Assembly (NCBI GenBank): GCA_903844155.1 | Contig: CAIMSU010000350.1 | Location: forward strand, 1-39,732 | Length of the DNA stretch: 39,732 bases | DNA from: an uncultured Pseudomonadota bacterium | GTDB taxonomy: Bacteria; Myxococcota_A; UBA796; SXON01 | Direction of reading: 5' to 3' | In this document: one piece after another, positions 1-8,579 of the stretch | How the letters are laid out: each line of letters opens with the position of its first letter | Numbering within the stretch: position 1 is the stretch's first letter | Translations under genes and position numbers: made by a program | The notes under the pieces: model-generated | The model's database searches: none | Told to the model about the DNA's origin: nothing | The model's input: only the letters and a program-made list of their open reading frames with translations

Positions 1-138
1 ACCCCACTCGCGGCCGCCCTTTGCGGGCGTCCTCCGTGGGCGGGCTACGCCGCCTGAACGCCTTGTCGGCGTTCGCCGTCGCAGTGCTCCGGCCGGCGGC
101 TCCGCGTCGGGCGCGGACGCCCGACCGCGCCAGGATCG

Positions 139-510
139 GCGCTGATTTTTCGGCGTTCCAAGGCCACGTTCGCCGCCAGCCGCCGAAGACGGCAGCCGGC
201 ACCAAACGTGCGGGAACGCCACGGTGGGGGGCCATTGCCATACCCCTCGACGTGAATTCAGGTGCTTCCGCGTCGCGTGTTTGCCGAGCGCCGGCAATGG
301 CCCGCCGATCCTGGCGCTCGCTACCGCTCGCGCCAGTCTCGGCGTTGATTTTTCGGCGTTCCAAGGCCACGTTCGCCGCCAGCCGCCGAGTACGGCGCCC
401 GTCACCGAACGTGCATGGAACGCCGCGCGGGGGGCCAATCCGACCAGCCATCGCCGCAATTTCAGGTGGATGCGAACGCTATGTTTGCCGAGCGCCCGGA
501 CTGGCCCCCC
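139..510. repeat. Two degenerate direct repeats, 203 bp period, in non-coding DNA
   Basis: A 43-bp block (144-186) recurs identically at 347-389. Similarity continues more weakly for another 120 bp or so, including the shared words TTTGCCGAGCGCC (about 280) and TTTGCCGAGCGCC (about 484), each followed by a C-rich run. The period of 203 bp is not a multiple of three, so the copies sit in different reading frames and are unlikely to be coding. The whole stretch 1-552 has no convincing gene; open frames there are by-products of high GC. Function is unknown. Confidence 0.7.
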
Positions 511-552
511 CTCCGTCGCGCGTCATCGAGCGCGATCGCTCCTCGCCCACCC

Positions 553-2024
553 CTACTTCAGCAGGAACGTCCCGCTCAAATAGACGTTCGCCACGTTCGT
601 CGGGTCGCCGCCGGACGTGTCAAAGTTCGCGTTGCCTGCGGATGCGCTCAACGAGCTGCTCCCGCTCGCGGCGGCGTCGAGCCGGAACGCGTCGATTGGC
701 CAGAAGCGGAGCCCGAGCCCGCCGGTGACCGCGGAGGCCGACTGCGTGAGGGACTGCGTGTCGATCTCGTTGGCGGTCGCGTTCGGGACATCCGCGACAG
801 ACTGCAGGTTGAAGCTGGTCAACAGCCACTGGTACTCGCCGGCGCAGCGCAAGGTCCAGGCGCCGCCCTTGCCGAGCGGGATCTCGACCGCCAGCGGGAT
901 TCCGACGGTGAAGACGCTCGTCTTGTTGGTCTCCGCGGGGAAGGTGGTGGTGTTCGTGTTGCCGTTGCCGTCGTTCGTGGTGTTCGTCGGCGTGAAGTTC
1001 TCGTCGTAGCCGACGCGGCTCACGCGCAGGCCCGGGCGCACGTGGAGCCGTCAAAGCCAAGCTCCAAGGCGCCGAGCACGTCCACGATGTTGTCGCCGTA
1101 CTTGGCGCCGGACTTGTAGGCGTCCGTGCTGGTGATCGTCGTCGTCGACCCGCCGCCTGACGTGACCGACTTCTGGATCGAGTTCGCGTCCTTGGGACCG
1201 CCGCCGCCAAGCCCGAGATCGGCCTGCACGCGCAGCGCGGTGACGTCGGAGAGGGTGAAGTGCGTGTCCGCGAGCAGGCCGCCGCTGACGCCCGAGCGGT
1301 TTTGCCCGAGTGAGGTGCCAGGCATGAAGCCTGTCGCGGTGAACGTCGTGTTGCCGTCGTTGTACCCCGCGTCCACGCTGTTGCTGGCGGTCGCCTGCGT
1401 GATGACGCCGTTGAGCGAGATGATGTGGGTGTCACTGGTGAGTGCTACGCCGACAACGCCGGTAAAAGTCTGGTCGAGCGCGCTCAACGTGCCGTGCGCG
1501 CTGGTGTTGTTGCTGTCGCCCGAGGGGTCGGTGAACGTCGAGATGCCGCCCACGGTCATGGTCGTGGGGTCGACGGAGTAGTGCTGGCCGGTGTGGGCGA
1601 TGAACACGCCGCCGCCGAGCGAGAGGCCGTCGTTGACAGGAACGCCGTACGAGAGGGCGACGTCCCAGGCGTTCACCTTGGCGAAGCTGTCAGTGGTGCT
1701 TTTTGTGCTGACCGTGTTGCCGGCGTTGTCCTTGTAGGGCGTCGACGCGGTCGAGAGGGAGTCGCCCGCCGACTGGCCGTAGTCCGCGGCGGCGCCGAGC
1801 ACACCCGGCCCGAGCTTGCCGTAGTAGCCGCCCATGAACCGGCCGAGCCCGTTCTCCTGGGAGATGACCGTGAGCACGCCGCGCTCGTCCTGGGTGCCGA
1901 GCACGCCGGGCTGCGCGTATTAGTCGTAGGGGTCGCGGAACAGGCCGTCGGTGCTGGTGGAGCGCAGCGAGGCGAGGTCGAGCGCGTAGGCGGGGGAGAG
2001 GGCGAGAAGCACGAGGGAAAACAT
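553..2024 (-). pseudogene. Broken outer-membrane beta-barrel (porin/OmpA-like) gene
   Basis: The ATG at 2024 is preceded by GGAG with a 5-nt spacer and opens a short signal peptide ending near AYALD. The frame then meets a TAA at codon 35 (1922-1920), directly after the residues RDPYD, and resumes as YAQPGVLGTQDERG. The body shows alternating polar/hydrophobic beta-strand segments with many Gly and aromatic residues, and ends in YLSGTFLLK, as expected for a barrel. A second lesion lies near 1037-1041, where the frame shifts by one base: restoring one G would turn STC-A into STW-RPGLRVSRVGYDE. The span of 1472 bp is one base short of whole codons, which fits a single deletion. Two independent lesions suggest a decayed gene. 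Assembly error is the alternative, mainly for the frameshift. The exact porin family is not recognised. Confidence 0.7.
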
Positions 2025-2058
2025 GGGATCTCCGGGGTGTCCGGCGTGTAATCCCCTG

Positions 2059-2082
2059 AGCGGTGGAAAGCCACCGCTTTTT
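2059..2082 (+). terminator. Rho-independent-type hairpin reading on the plus strand
   Basis: An 8-bp perfect stem, AGCGGTGG (2059-2066) with CCACCGCT (2071-2078), encloses an AAAG loop and is followed by TTTT on the plus strand. On the minus strand the same hairpin is followed by CAGGGG, so it lacks a U-tract in the direction of both flanking genes, which are minus-strand. It therefore looks like a terminator for antisense transcription rather than for its neighbours. Confidence 0.5.
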
Positions 2083-2099
2083 CGATGCCGGTTCGCGGC

Positions 2100-5000
2100 C
2101 TACTTCTTCGCGGGGGTCCCCATCGTCGCGCCCGCGTTCTGCGCCTTCACGTCCTTGATGTCCACCTTCACGCCGCCGGCCTCGATGCCGAGCGCGTCCA
2201 GGATCAACTTGGAGAAGTTCACGCTCATGCTCTGCGCGCCCTCACGGTCGACCGTCGCGACATTTCCAGCCCCGAGCGTGGCGTTGATCACGCCAGCGTC
2301 GATGCTGCCGGGCTTGAGACCGACAGTTCCCTGAACGTTGATGGTGTTGGGGTCGACGAGGGGAGGGGGACCCGCTTTCGCCGGGGCTGCGGTCGAGGCG
2401 ACGGGCGCGGGGGGCGACGTGGTCGCGGCCGGGGCGACGGTGCCCGTGCTCGGCGCGGCGTTGGCGGCGGTTGAGGGGCCGACGGGTGCGGGCGTGGCGG
2501 TCGCCGGGAACATATCCGCCGCCAACGTCGTGACTGCCAGCGGGACCTTGTAGCCCGACGCGCCGATGGCCTGATTGGCCTGCTTTGAGATGTTCGGGTC
2601 GAACATCCCGGAGACGTCCGCGTAGAGCTTGCCTTTTTCGTTGAGGTAGACGCCCGGCACGCTCGTCCAGGCCCAGGTGTCGAGCGGCGTCGAGAACTTC
2701 GCGCTGGTGCCCTTCGGCACGATCTGGCCGTCCTTGATCTCGACCTCCACGTACGCCGTGGTGCCCGGCTTGATCGTCGCTTTTGAGAGCCCGGAGCCCA
2801 TCGTGCCCGCGCCGAGCGGGACCTGGGCGTGCAGCGACGCATCGCCAACGAGGGCTGCGGCCTGCTGCATCAAGGGCTTGCCGCCGGTCTTTTCGGGCGT
2901 GGGGTCCTGGCCCACGCCGACGCCGATGGCGCCGGTCTGGATGCCGCCGACCTGGGTGTTCACGCCCGCCACGTTCACGCCCAGGTTCGTCGCCGCCGCC
3001 GAATCAGCGGCGATGGACGTCTTCATTCCGGTCTTCCCTGGGGCGACCTGGGCCTTGAGGTTCTTCGCGTCGATGCTGCCGGAATCGAGGACGCCCGCAT
3101 GGAAATTAGTGACGCCCGCCGAGCCCGCCGTCACGTCGGTGACGCCGCCGGCGCTGCGCATCCGCGCGTCCTGGGCGTTGCCCGTGCCCATGCGGATGCT
3201 CTCGCTGACCAGGCCGTCTGCGTTGATGCTGCCGGCCGACCCCGTCGTGACGCCGTCCGTCATGTCAAACGCAGCGCGGGAGGCTGCGGCGCCGTTCAGG
3301 GACATGCTGCCGTCCTGGATCCCGGAGGCGTTCAGGCCGCCCGCGGAGCCTGAGTAGCCGCGATCGGTGATGTTCAAGGACGTGTCTGTTGCGCCTGCCG
3401 ACGCGATCGTCGCGCCACCGACCTTCAACCCGCTGCCCGAGATCTGCTTCGCGCCGAGCGTGCGGCCGTCCGGGCCGAGGGCGGCGCTGCCGCCGGACAT
3501 GCTCACGTTGCCCGCGCCGACGTCAGGGCTCACGATGCCCGTCGCGCTCGCGTTGTCGACACCGAGCGTCGTGGTCGCACCGCGCACCTTGCCGGTCAAC
3601 CCGGAGGCCTTCATCCCGGCCACGCTCATGGCGCCGTCGACGAGGCCGGCAGCCTCGGCAGTCCCGGCCGACATGTCAGCGCCGTCCGCCCCAAAGCTGC
3701 CTTTTCCGTCCGTCACGCCGAGTGAGGCGAGGTCGAGGCCCCCGGCGTGGATGCGGCTGGCGTTCGCCGTCCCGACGCCGAGGTCCGTGACGCCGCTGGC
3801 GTTGCAGAAGGAGAGGTCCGTGCCATCGGCGCCCGCGATGGTGGTCGCCGTTGGCCCACTTCCGGCCGAGATTCCGGTGATTGCGGCCGTCTTTGCGGAG
3901 GCCTTCGACCCCGTGGGCCCCACGCTCCCACGCGCGCCCGTCACGCCAACGGTGGCGACGTCCACGCCCTGCGCGTGGATCCCGCTCGCATCCAGCCCGC
4001 TCGCTGCGATGCTCGTGGTGCCGCCCCCGATCCCGACGGTCACCTCGTTCGCGCTCGCGCCCTTCACGGTCGCCCCGCCCGCCTTGATCCCGCTGGCCTT
4101 CGCCGTCTTCGCCCCGATCTTCGAGCCCTTCGCGCCAATAGTGGCCGTGCCGCCCGTGATGCCGACGTGGCTGGCCGAGGCGCCGGGAGCCGTGACCCCG
4201 TTCGCGTCGACCGTCGCGGCGCTCAACTTCTGCGTGTCGCCAAAGGTCGCCGCGACGTTGGTCGCGCTCGCGTCCTTCGCCCCGCTCTCCCCAGCAACGA
4301 TCCCCTTCGCACCGAGCTTCTTCGCCGTCGCCGAACTGCCGTCCGGCCCCATCGTCGCACGCGCGCCCGTCGCCGACAGCGATGCCACCGTTGCCCCGCC
4401 AGCCGCGATCGTCTGGGCGTCGATCTGCCCGGCGCCAAGCCGCGTCACCCCCTTCGCGACCGACGCGTCGACGTTCTGGCCCTGCGCGCCAGCCACCGAG
4501 AACCCCGGCCCTGAGATCCCCGACGCCGTCAGGCTCGCCGCCGTCCCAGCCGTCCCGTCCGGTCCGTTCCGACCGGTCAGCCCCTTCGCGCCAACGTTGT
4601 CGACCTTCACCGCACCCGCCGAGAGCCCCGCCACTGTCGCACTCCCGGCCTTCGCGCTCGTCAATCCGTGCGAGGCCTCGATGGACAGCCCGTCCATGCC
4701 CACGGTCTTCGCGCGGACACCACCGGCGTTCATGCCCGCGCCCGAGACCCGGTTGGCCGACGCCGTCACGCCGTCTGCCGTCACGTCCGCCCGCAAGCCC
4801 CGCGCGCTCGCCCCCGCCAGCGTCACCGCCGACGATCCCGTGCCTGCCGAGATCCCCGAGGCATCCACGCTGTCAACGCCGTAGCGGCTCCCGCCCGTCC
4901 CCATGTCCGCCGTGATGCCCTTCGCAGACGCCACGTTCAGGTGCGCCCCGCCCGCGCTCACGCCCAGCGCCTGCGCGCCCCCGATCGCGAGCTGGTTGTT

Positions 5001-5690
5001 GGTGCCATCGCCCGCTGCCATGATGTTCTGCGCGGACAGGTGATCCGCGGCGAGATCGGCCATCTTCAGCCCGTTCACGTTTGCGCCCTCGATCTGGATC
5101 GTCGTCGCACCGGGCTTCGAGAAGAAGTCGGGGAGCGAGCCGCTCTTCTCGTTCAGCTCGCGGTGGACCTTCAGCCCCTCCAGATCCAGACCCGCAGCCG
5201 CCAACGCCGGACTCTTGAGCGCGATGTCCTTGCCGGCGATGTTCGGGACCGTGAGGTCCGCCGTGTAGTTGCCGTTCGCCGCCGAGTCGCCCTCTTTGAG
5301 CTTGATGCCGTCCCCGCTCACCGCGCCAGCCGTGATCTCTGGCCGGTTGATGCTGGCGATTCGAAGCTTCGGGATGCGCATCTCATCCTTGCCCCAGACG
5401 TCGACCTCCATCCGGTTCGAGCCCTTCTCGCTGTCGTCCCAATGCACGCCCTTGCCCTGAGCGCCAAGCATCGTCTTCAAGCTGCTGCTGCCGAGGACGG
5501 CGCCGATCTTGTCGAAGAAGCCGGGCTCCGACGGGGTCTCTTCCTGGGCCGCCTGCTTGGCCGCGATCTGGTCGAGCTTGGCGGCGTTGCCACCGGCCTG
5601 AAGATTGGCGTTGTACGCCGGTCCTCCCGGGTCCGTAGACGTCGAGGTGCTGGAGCCGGGCGCAGGAGGGCGAAAGGTCTTGTCAGCCAT
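2100..5690 (-). CDS. 1196-residue repeat protein, about 19 units of ~36 residues (possible beta-solenoid)
   Basis: Not recognised as a named family. The N-terminus (1-100) has no signal peptide and contains a Ser/Thr/Pro/Gly-rich stretch followed by a more regular segment. From about residue 240 to 925 the chain repeats every 35-40 residues, usually 36, around a core like xASGIxAGGA followed by short V/I-x-G strands. Unit starts are near 276, 388, 423, 459, 494, 530, 566, 603, 643, 679, 715, 750, 786 and 822. Composition is extreme: Gly, Ala, Ser, Thr and Val dominate, and I saw one Cys (629). A regular region resumes at 940-1060, then a Pro/Ala/Thr linker (1062-1110) and a C-terminal segment of about 85 residues. 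The pattern suggests a stacked-strand solenoid, by inference. The ATG at 5690 follows a TANNNT box by 6 nt, so the transcript may be leaderless. Confidence 0.85.
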   Translation of the reverse strand: MADKTFRPPAPGSSTSTSTDPGGPAYNANLQAGGNAAKLDQIAAKQAAQEETPSEPGFFDKIGAVLGSSSLKTMLGAQGKGVHWDDSEKGSNRMEVDVWGKDEMRIPKLRIASINRPEITAGAVSGDGIKLKEGDSAANGNYTADLTVPNIAGKDIALKSPALAAAGLDLEGLKVHRELNEKSGSLPDFFSKPGATTIQIEGANVNGLKMADLAADHLSAQNIMAAGDGTNNQLAIGGAQALGVSAGGAHLNVASAKGITADMGTGGSRYGVDSVDASGISAGTGSSAVTLAGASARGLRADVTADGVTASANRVSGAGMNAGGVRAKTVGMDGLSIEASHGLTSAKAGSATVAGLSAGAVKVDNVGAKGLTGRNGPDGTAGTAASLTASGISGPGFSVAGAQGQNVDASVAKGVTRLGAGQIDAQTIAAGGATVASLSATGARATMGPDGSSATAKKLGAKGIVAGESGAKDASATNVAATFGDTQKLSAATVDANGVTAPGASASHVGITGGTATIGAKGSKIGAKTAKASGIKAGGATVKGASANEVTVGIGGGTTSIAASGLDASGIHAQGVDVATVGVTGARGSVGPTGSKASAKTAAITGISAGSGPTATTIAGADGTDLSFCNASGVTDLGVGTANASRIHAGGLDLASLGVTDGKGSFGADGADMSAGTAEAAGLVDGAMSVAGMKASGLTGKVRGATTTLGVDNASATGIVSPDVGAGNVSMSGGSAALGPDGRTLGAKQISGSGLKVGGATIASAGATDTSLNITDRGYSGSAGGLNASGIQDGSMSLNGAAASRAAFDMTDGVTTGSAGSINADGLVSESIRMGTGNAQDARMRSAGGVTDVTAGSAGVTNFHAGVLDSGSIDAKNLKAQVAPGKTGMKTSIAADSAAATNLGVNVAGVNTQVGGIQTGAIGVGVGQDPTPEKTGGKPLMQQAAALVGDASLHAQVPLGAGTMGSGLSKATIKPGTTAYVEVEIKDGQIVPKGTSAKFSTPLDTWAWTSVPGVYLNEKGKLYADVSGMFDPNISKQANQAIGASGYKVPLAVTTLAADMFPATATPAPVGPSTAANAAPSTGTVAPAATTSPPAPVASTAAPAKAGPPPLVDPNTINVQGTVGLKPGSIDAGVINATLGAGNVATVDREGAQSMSVNFSKLILDALGIEAGGVKVDIKDVKAQNAGATMGTPAKK

Positions 5691-5696
5691 CCTCGC

Positions 5697-5702
5697 ATCG
5701 TA
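5697..5702 (-). promoter_or_regulatory. -10-like box TACGAT, leaderless start for the 5690 gene
   Basis: On the minus strand TACGAT lies six nucleotides (GCGAGG) before the ATG at 5690. That spacing would put the transcription start at or next to the start codon. The same arrangement is seen before the genes starting at 12323, 15089 and 15056. Confidence 0.45.
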
Positions 5703-5941
5703 GCAGATGGGGGGCGCTTTTGGGGATTTTGGGGGCTCATTGGAGCGCGTTCAACGGCTGTGCGATCCGGCCCGCTTCGTTCGGCCTCGGCGCGCCGTCG
5801 AGCAGCGCCGGCTCGCGCATCCGTTCGGGTCTGCGCGAACCGTTACAATGCTCATCCCGTAATTCGTATCCGTGTGATATGAAATGCAGGATGAAAATCG
5901 TAACCGGGGCCGGAGGACGATGGGCGGCGGTAGGAAGAAGA

Positions 5942-6112
5942 AGAAGAGGTTGAACCGCCAAGGCGCCAAGACGCCAAGACCAAGAGAAGGGCCGAGGAGA
6001 GGAGCAGGACGGCGTAGCAGCCGCGGGAGGGGACGCTGTTGGTGGCCAGGCCGTCACAAGACCCACCTTCTGCTCTTCCTTGGCGGCTTGGCGCCCTGGC
6101 GGTTGAATTCTT
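5942..6112. repeat. Inverted-repeat element, copy 1 (CGCCAAG-type arms)
   Basis: Left arm at about 5949-5985 (TTGAACCGCCAAGGCGCCAAG) and right arm at about 6073-6106 are imperfect inverted copies of about 35-50 bp around a central segment of about 85 bp. Each arm is itself a short array of CGCCAAG words. A second element with the same arms lies at 34833-35000, so this is a dispersed family, perhaps a MITE-like or structured-RNA repeat. The rest of 5691-6206 holds no gene; 5835-5900 is noticeably AT-richer than its surroundings and could hold a promoter. Confidence 0.7.
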
Positions 6113-6189
6113 CGCCTCTCGCCTCTCGCCTCTCGCCTCTCGCCTCTCGCCTCTCGCCTTTCGCCTCTCGCCTTTCGCCTCTCGCCTCT
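6113..6189. repeat. Heptanucleotide tandem array (CGCCTCT), 11 copies
   Basis: Eleven head-to-tail 7-mers, nine CGCCTCT and two CGCCTTT variants. The array abuts the right arm of the inverted-repeat element and ends 17 bp before the ATG at 6207. A 7-bp unit changes spacing and frame with each gain or loss, so copy-number change could alter expression of the gene downstream. Confidence 0.85.
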
Positions 6190-6206
6190 CCGGTTACTTC
6201 CCAACC

Positions 6207-6608
6207 ATGAACGCCCGCTCCCTCCCGCCACTGCTGCTTGCCTGCATCCTCGCCTGCCATATCCAGAAGGGCTCTGAGTCGTCCGTGGACTCGTGTACGT
6301 GCGCGGATCCGCCGGTCGCGGATATTGGTGACGCCTCTTCGGCAGCCGTCGGTTCGACCGTCACGCTGGACGGCACCACCAGCTTTTCGTGCGACGGTTC
6401 CCCGGTAACCTGCACCTGGGCGGTTATGTCGGCACCCAACGACTCGTGGCTCACGACGAGCGGTCTGGACGTCAGCGTTCCCTGCAAGTGTTCGTTCGTG
6501 GCGAACGCGGCGGGCACGTACATCCTTGATGTGACGGCGACGGACTCCTGCGGCCGCTACACCCACTCAGAGCCCGTCGTGGTCACCGCCTACTCCACCG
6601 CGCCCTGA
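6207..6608 (+). CDS. Small lipoprotein with PKD/Ig-like domain
   Basis: 133 residues. The N-terminus is a lipoprotein signal with lipobox ILAC, lipidated Cys at 17. After a short Ser-rich, Cys-containing spacer, residues about 35-130 resemble a PKD/bacterial Ig-like beta-sandwich: a GSTVTLDGT strand, a TCTWAV strand and a GTYILDVTATDSCG strand typical of the end of PKD domains. Six or more Cys residues in the mature part suggest disulphides. The start is the first ATG after the heptanucleotide array; no Shine-Dalgarno is evident. Its likely role is a surface-displayed binding or structural domain. The lipobox and PKD-like strands are seen; the function is inferred. Confidence 0.7.
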   Translation: MNARSLPPLLLACILACHIQKGSESSVDSCTCADPPVADIGDASSAAVGSTVTLDGTTSFSCDGSPVTCTWAVMSAPNDSWLTTSGLDVSVPCKCSFVANAAGTYILDVTATDSCGRYTHSEPVVVTAYSTAP

Positions 6609-6633
6609 CCCTCCCCTCCCGCCCGCGCGCGTT

Positions 6634-6639
6634 TACGTT
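6634..6639 (+). promoter_or_regulatory. -10-like box TACGTT for the thiolase operon
   Basis: TACGTT lies 51 bp before the thiolase ATG in the short gap after the lipoprotein stop. It would give a leader of about 45 nt containing the GGAG Shine-Dalgarno. No clear -35 box is visible. Confidence 0.3.
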
Positions 6640-6690
6640 AGAGCCGCGACCCCGTCAGCTTGCGCCTGACCCCTTCTTCGGAGCCCGCTC

Positions 6691-7950
6691 ATGTCCAATC
6701 GTCGCGTCTTCATCCTCGGTGGTGCCAACACGGATTTCCTCGGCAAGGGCAATCCGAACTTCATCTGGAAGAACCACCCGGACTTCGGGAAGCGCGAGAA
6801 CCCGACCTTGGAGGAGCAGCTCAAGGCCGCGGTGGACCTGTGCTTCGCTGAGACAGGCATCGACCCGACGCTGATCCAGCGGGGCTACGTCGGCAATTTC
6901 GTCGGCGAGCTGTTCTCCAAGCAGGGGCACCTCGGCGCGGCGCTGGCGGGTAGCCACCCGGCGCTGGCGATGAAGCCGATGACGCGGACGGAGGGCGCGT
7001 GCGCGTCCGGCGGGCTCGCGATGCTCTGCGGAATGGACGCCATCAAGGCCGGCAGTGACGTTGTGCTCGTCGCAGGCGTCGAAGTCCAGAGCAACGAGAG
7101 CGCCCGGGTGGGTGCCGACTACCTCGCCCGCGCGGCGCACTACGCGCGGCAGCGCAGCATCGACGACTTCACGTTCCCGGCGTTGTTCGGCCGTCGCACG
7201 AAGGCCTACCGCGCCGCCTTCGGCGTCACCGAGGAGGACATCGGGCGGGCCGCGGTGAAAGCCTATGGCAACGCCAACAAGAACCCGCTCGCCCACATGC
7301 GTGCGCGCAAGATGGACCTCGACACGGCGGCAGCGTCCTCGGAGAAGAACCCGACCTTCCTCCAGAACGCCGAGTACGCCCCGTTCATCAAGATGAGCGA
7401 CTGCTCGCAGGTCTCGGACGGCGGCTCGGCGCTCATCCTCGTCAGCGAAGAAGGCCTGCGGAAGCTGGGCAAGTCCATGTACGACTGCATCGCCATCGTC
7501 GGCACCGGGCACGCTACGGCCTCGTTGTACGAGGACAGCGACCCCACGGTCCTCTCCACGACCGCACACGCCGTTGGCGAGGCGTACAAGGCGGCCGGGA
7601 TCGCCGCGAAGGACGTTCGAATCGCGGAGGTCCATGACTGCTTCACCGTCACCGAGCTGATGATGTACGAGGCGATGGGCCTGGCCGCGCCCGGACATGG
7701 CGGGGATCTGCTGCGCGAGGGCGCCACCGACATCGGCGGGAAGGTGCCGGTCAACACCGGCGGCGGGCTCGTCGGCTTCGGGCACCCGGTCGGGGCGACG
7801 GGCGTAAAGCAGGCCGTCGAGATCTGGCGTCAGATGAAGGGAAAGTGCGGCGCCTACCAGGTGGCGAGCACGCCGGGGATCGGCGTGTCCGTGAACATGG
7901 GCGGCGACGACCGCACCACCGTCGTCGGCGTGTACCGGAACGTCGGCTAA
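6691..7950 (+). CDS. Thiolase family protein, SCP-x-like acetyl-CoA acyltransferase
   Basis: 419 residues, the full length of a thiolase. The nucleophilic Cys is C104 in EGACASGG, the catalytic His is H315 in VHDCF, and the GFGHPVGATG loop is at 362-371. The C-terminal second Cys of degradative/biosynthetic thiolases is absent (region GIGVSVNMGGDD), which matches the SCP-x/lipid-transfer-type thiolases. Those act on bulky acyl-CoA or steroid-like substrates. The ATG is preceded by GGAG with an 8-9 nt spacer. First gene of a tight plus-strand run; the next start is 3 bp after its stop. It may work with the acyl-CoA dehydrogenase at 27810. The family is confident; the substrate is unknown. Confidence 0.93.
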   Translation: MSNRRVFILGGANTDFLGKGNPNFIWKNHPDFGKRENPTLEEQLKAAVDLCFAETGIDPTLIQRGYVGNFVGELFSKQGHLGAALAGSHPALAMKPMTRTEGACASGGLAMLCGMDAIKAGSDVVLVAGVEVQSNESARVGADYLARAAHYARQRSIDDFTFPALFGRRTKAYRAAFGVTEEDIGRAAVKAYGNANKNPLAHMRARKMDLDTAAASSEKNPTFLQNAEYAPFIKMSDCSQVSDGGSALILVSEEGLRKLGKSMYDCIAIVGTGHATASLYEDSDPTVLSTTAHAVGEAYKAAGIAAKDVRIAEVHDCFTVTELMMYEAMGLAAPGHGGDLLREGATDIGGKVPVNTGGGLVGFGHPVGATGVKQAVEIWRQMKGKCGAYQVASTPGIGVSVNMGGDDRTTVVGVYRNVG

Positions 7951-7953
7951 GCC

Positions 7954-8574
7954 ATGAACGCGCTCAAGAAATGGCTCCCCTACATCGTCGCCGCCGTGCT
8001 CGGCATCGGCGTTGCGGTGCTGATGTTCATGCCCGACACGGCGACGGCGCCCAAGAAAGCGGCGGACAAGCCCGCTGGCCGGCCCACGATCGCCGCGAAG
8101 GTCGAGAACGGCCTCACGCTCAACGGGGGTGACGGCCCGACACAGTCCGACGCGCAGCGGATCCTCGCCGAGCGCCTCGCCGGCACCCCGCCGCCCGACC
8201 CCAGCACGCTGCGCCCCCAGAACGCAGGCGAGCTGGCCCACGCCGAACGCAGCGCGCGCCCCTTCAACGTGCACTACAAGCTCGTCGCCGCCGACTGGAG
8301 CTCGATGGCCGCGCTCGTCGCTCCGACGAGTCCGGATCTGGCCAAGGAATGTTCGGCGATGGACCTCTACTTGCGCGACCAGTCCAAGCTCGCTGACGCC
8401 GACCTGAACACCGAGGAGGCGATCCGCAACGAGCTCGCGCTCGAGAAGAAGATCTACGCCCTGAACATCGACAATCCGGCGCTCAAGTCGAAGCTCGACT
8501 ACGTCAACAACGTCGCCAACACCGTGTTCCAGGGCGGCGACCCGGCCGCGATCCCCAAGCCGGGCAAGGGGTAG
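7954..8574 (+). CDS. Membrane-anchored protein of unknown function
   Basis: 206 residues. A single N-terminal transmembrane segment (about residues 8-26, YIVAAVLGIGVAVLMFM) follows two Lys, so the rest probably faces the periplasm. After a Lys/Ala/Pro-rich spacer the mature part is Ala/Leu/Glu-rich and probably helical. No family is recognised. It sits between the thiolase (3 bp gap) and the TPR protein (5 bp gap), so it is surely co-transcribed with them. Confidence 0.85.
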   Translation: MNALKKWLPYIVAAVLGIGVAVLMFMPDTATAPKKAADKPAGRPTIAAKVENGLTLNGGDGPTQSDAQRILAERLAGTPPPDPSTLRPQNAGELAHAERSARPFNVHYKLVAADWSSMAALVAPTSPDLAKECSAMDLYLRDQSKLADADLNTEEAIRNELALEKKIYALNIDNPALKSKLDYVNNVANTVFQGGDPAAIPKPGKG

Positions 8575-8579
8575 CCAGC

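Noticed and set aside
21-728. Long plus-strand open frames in 1-1600
   Set aside because: They are rich in Arg/Pro/Ser with no domain sense, and overlap the repeat and the minus-strand barrel gene. High GC removes stop codons in antisense frames.
3367-4884. 505-residue open frame antisense to the repeat protein
   Set aside because: It mirrors the 108-bp periodicity of the opposite strand and is Pro/Ala/Ser-rich. A shadow of the real repeat gene.
5954-6106. CGCCAAG words as a possible CRISPR or small tandem array
   Set aside because: The words are 6-9 bp apart without spacer structure and form arms of an inverted repeat, not a direct-repeat array.
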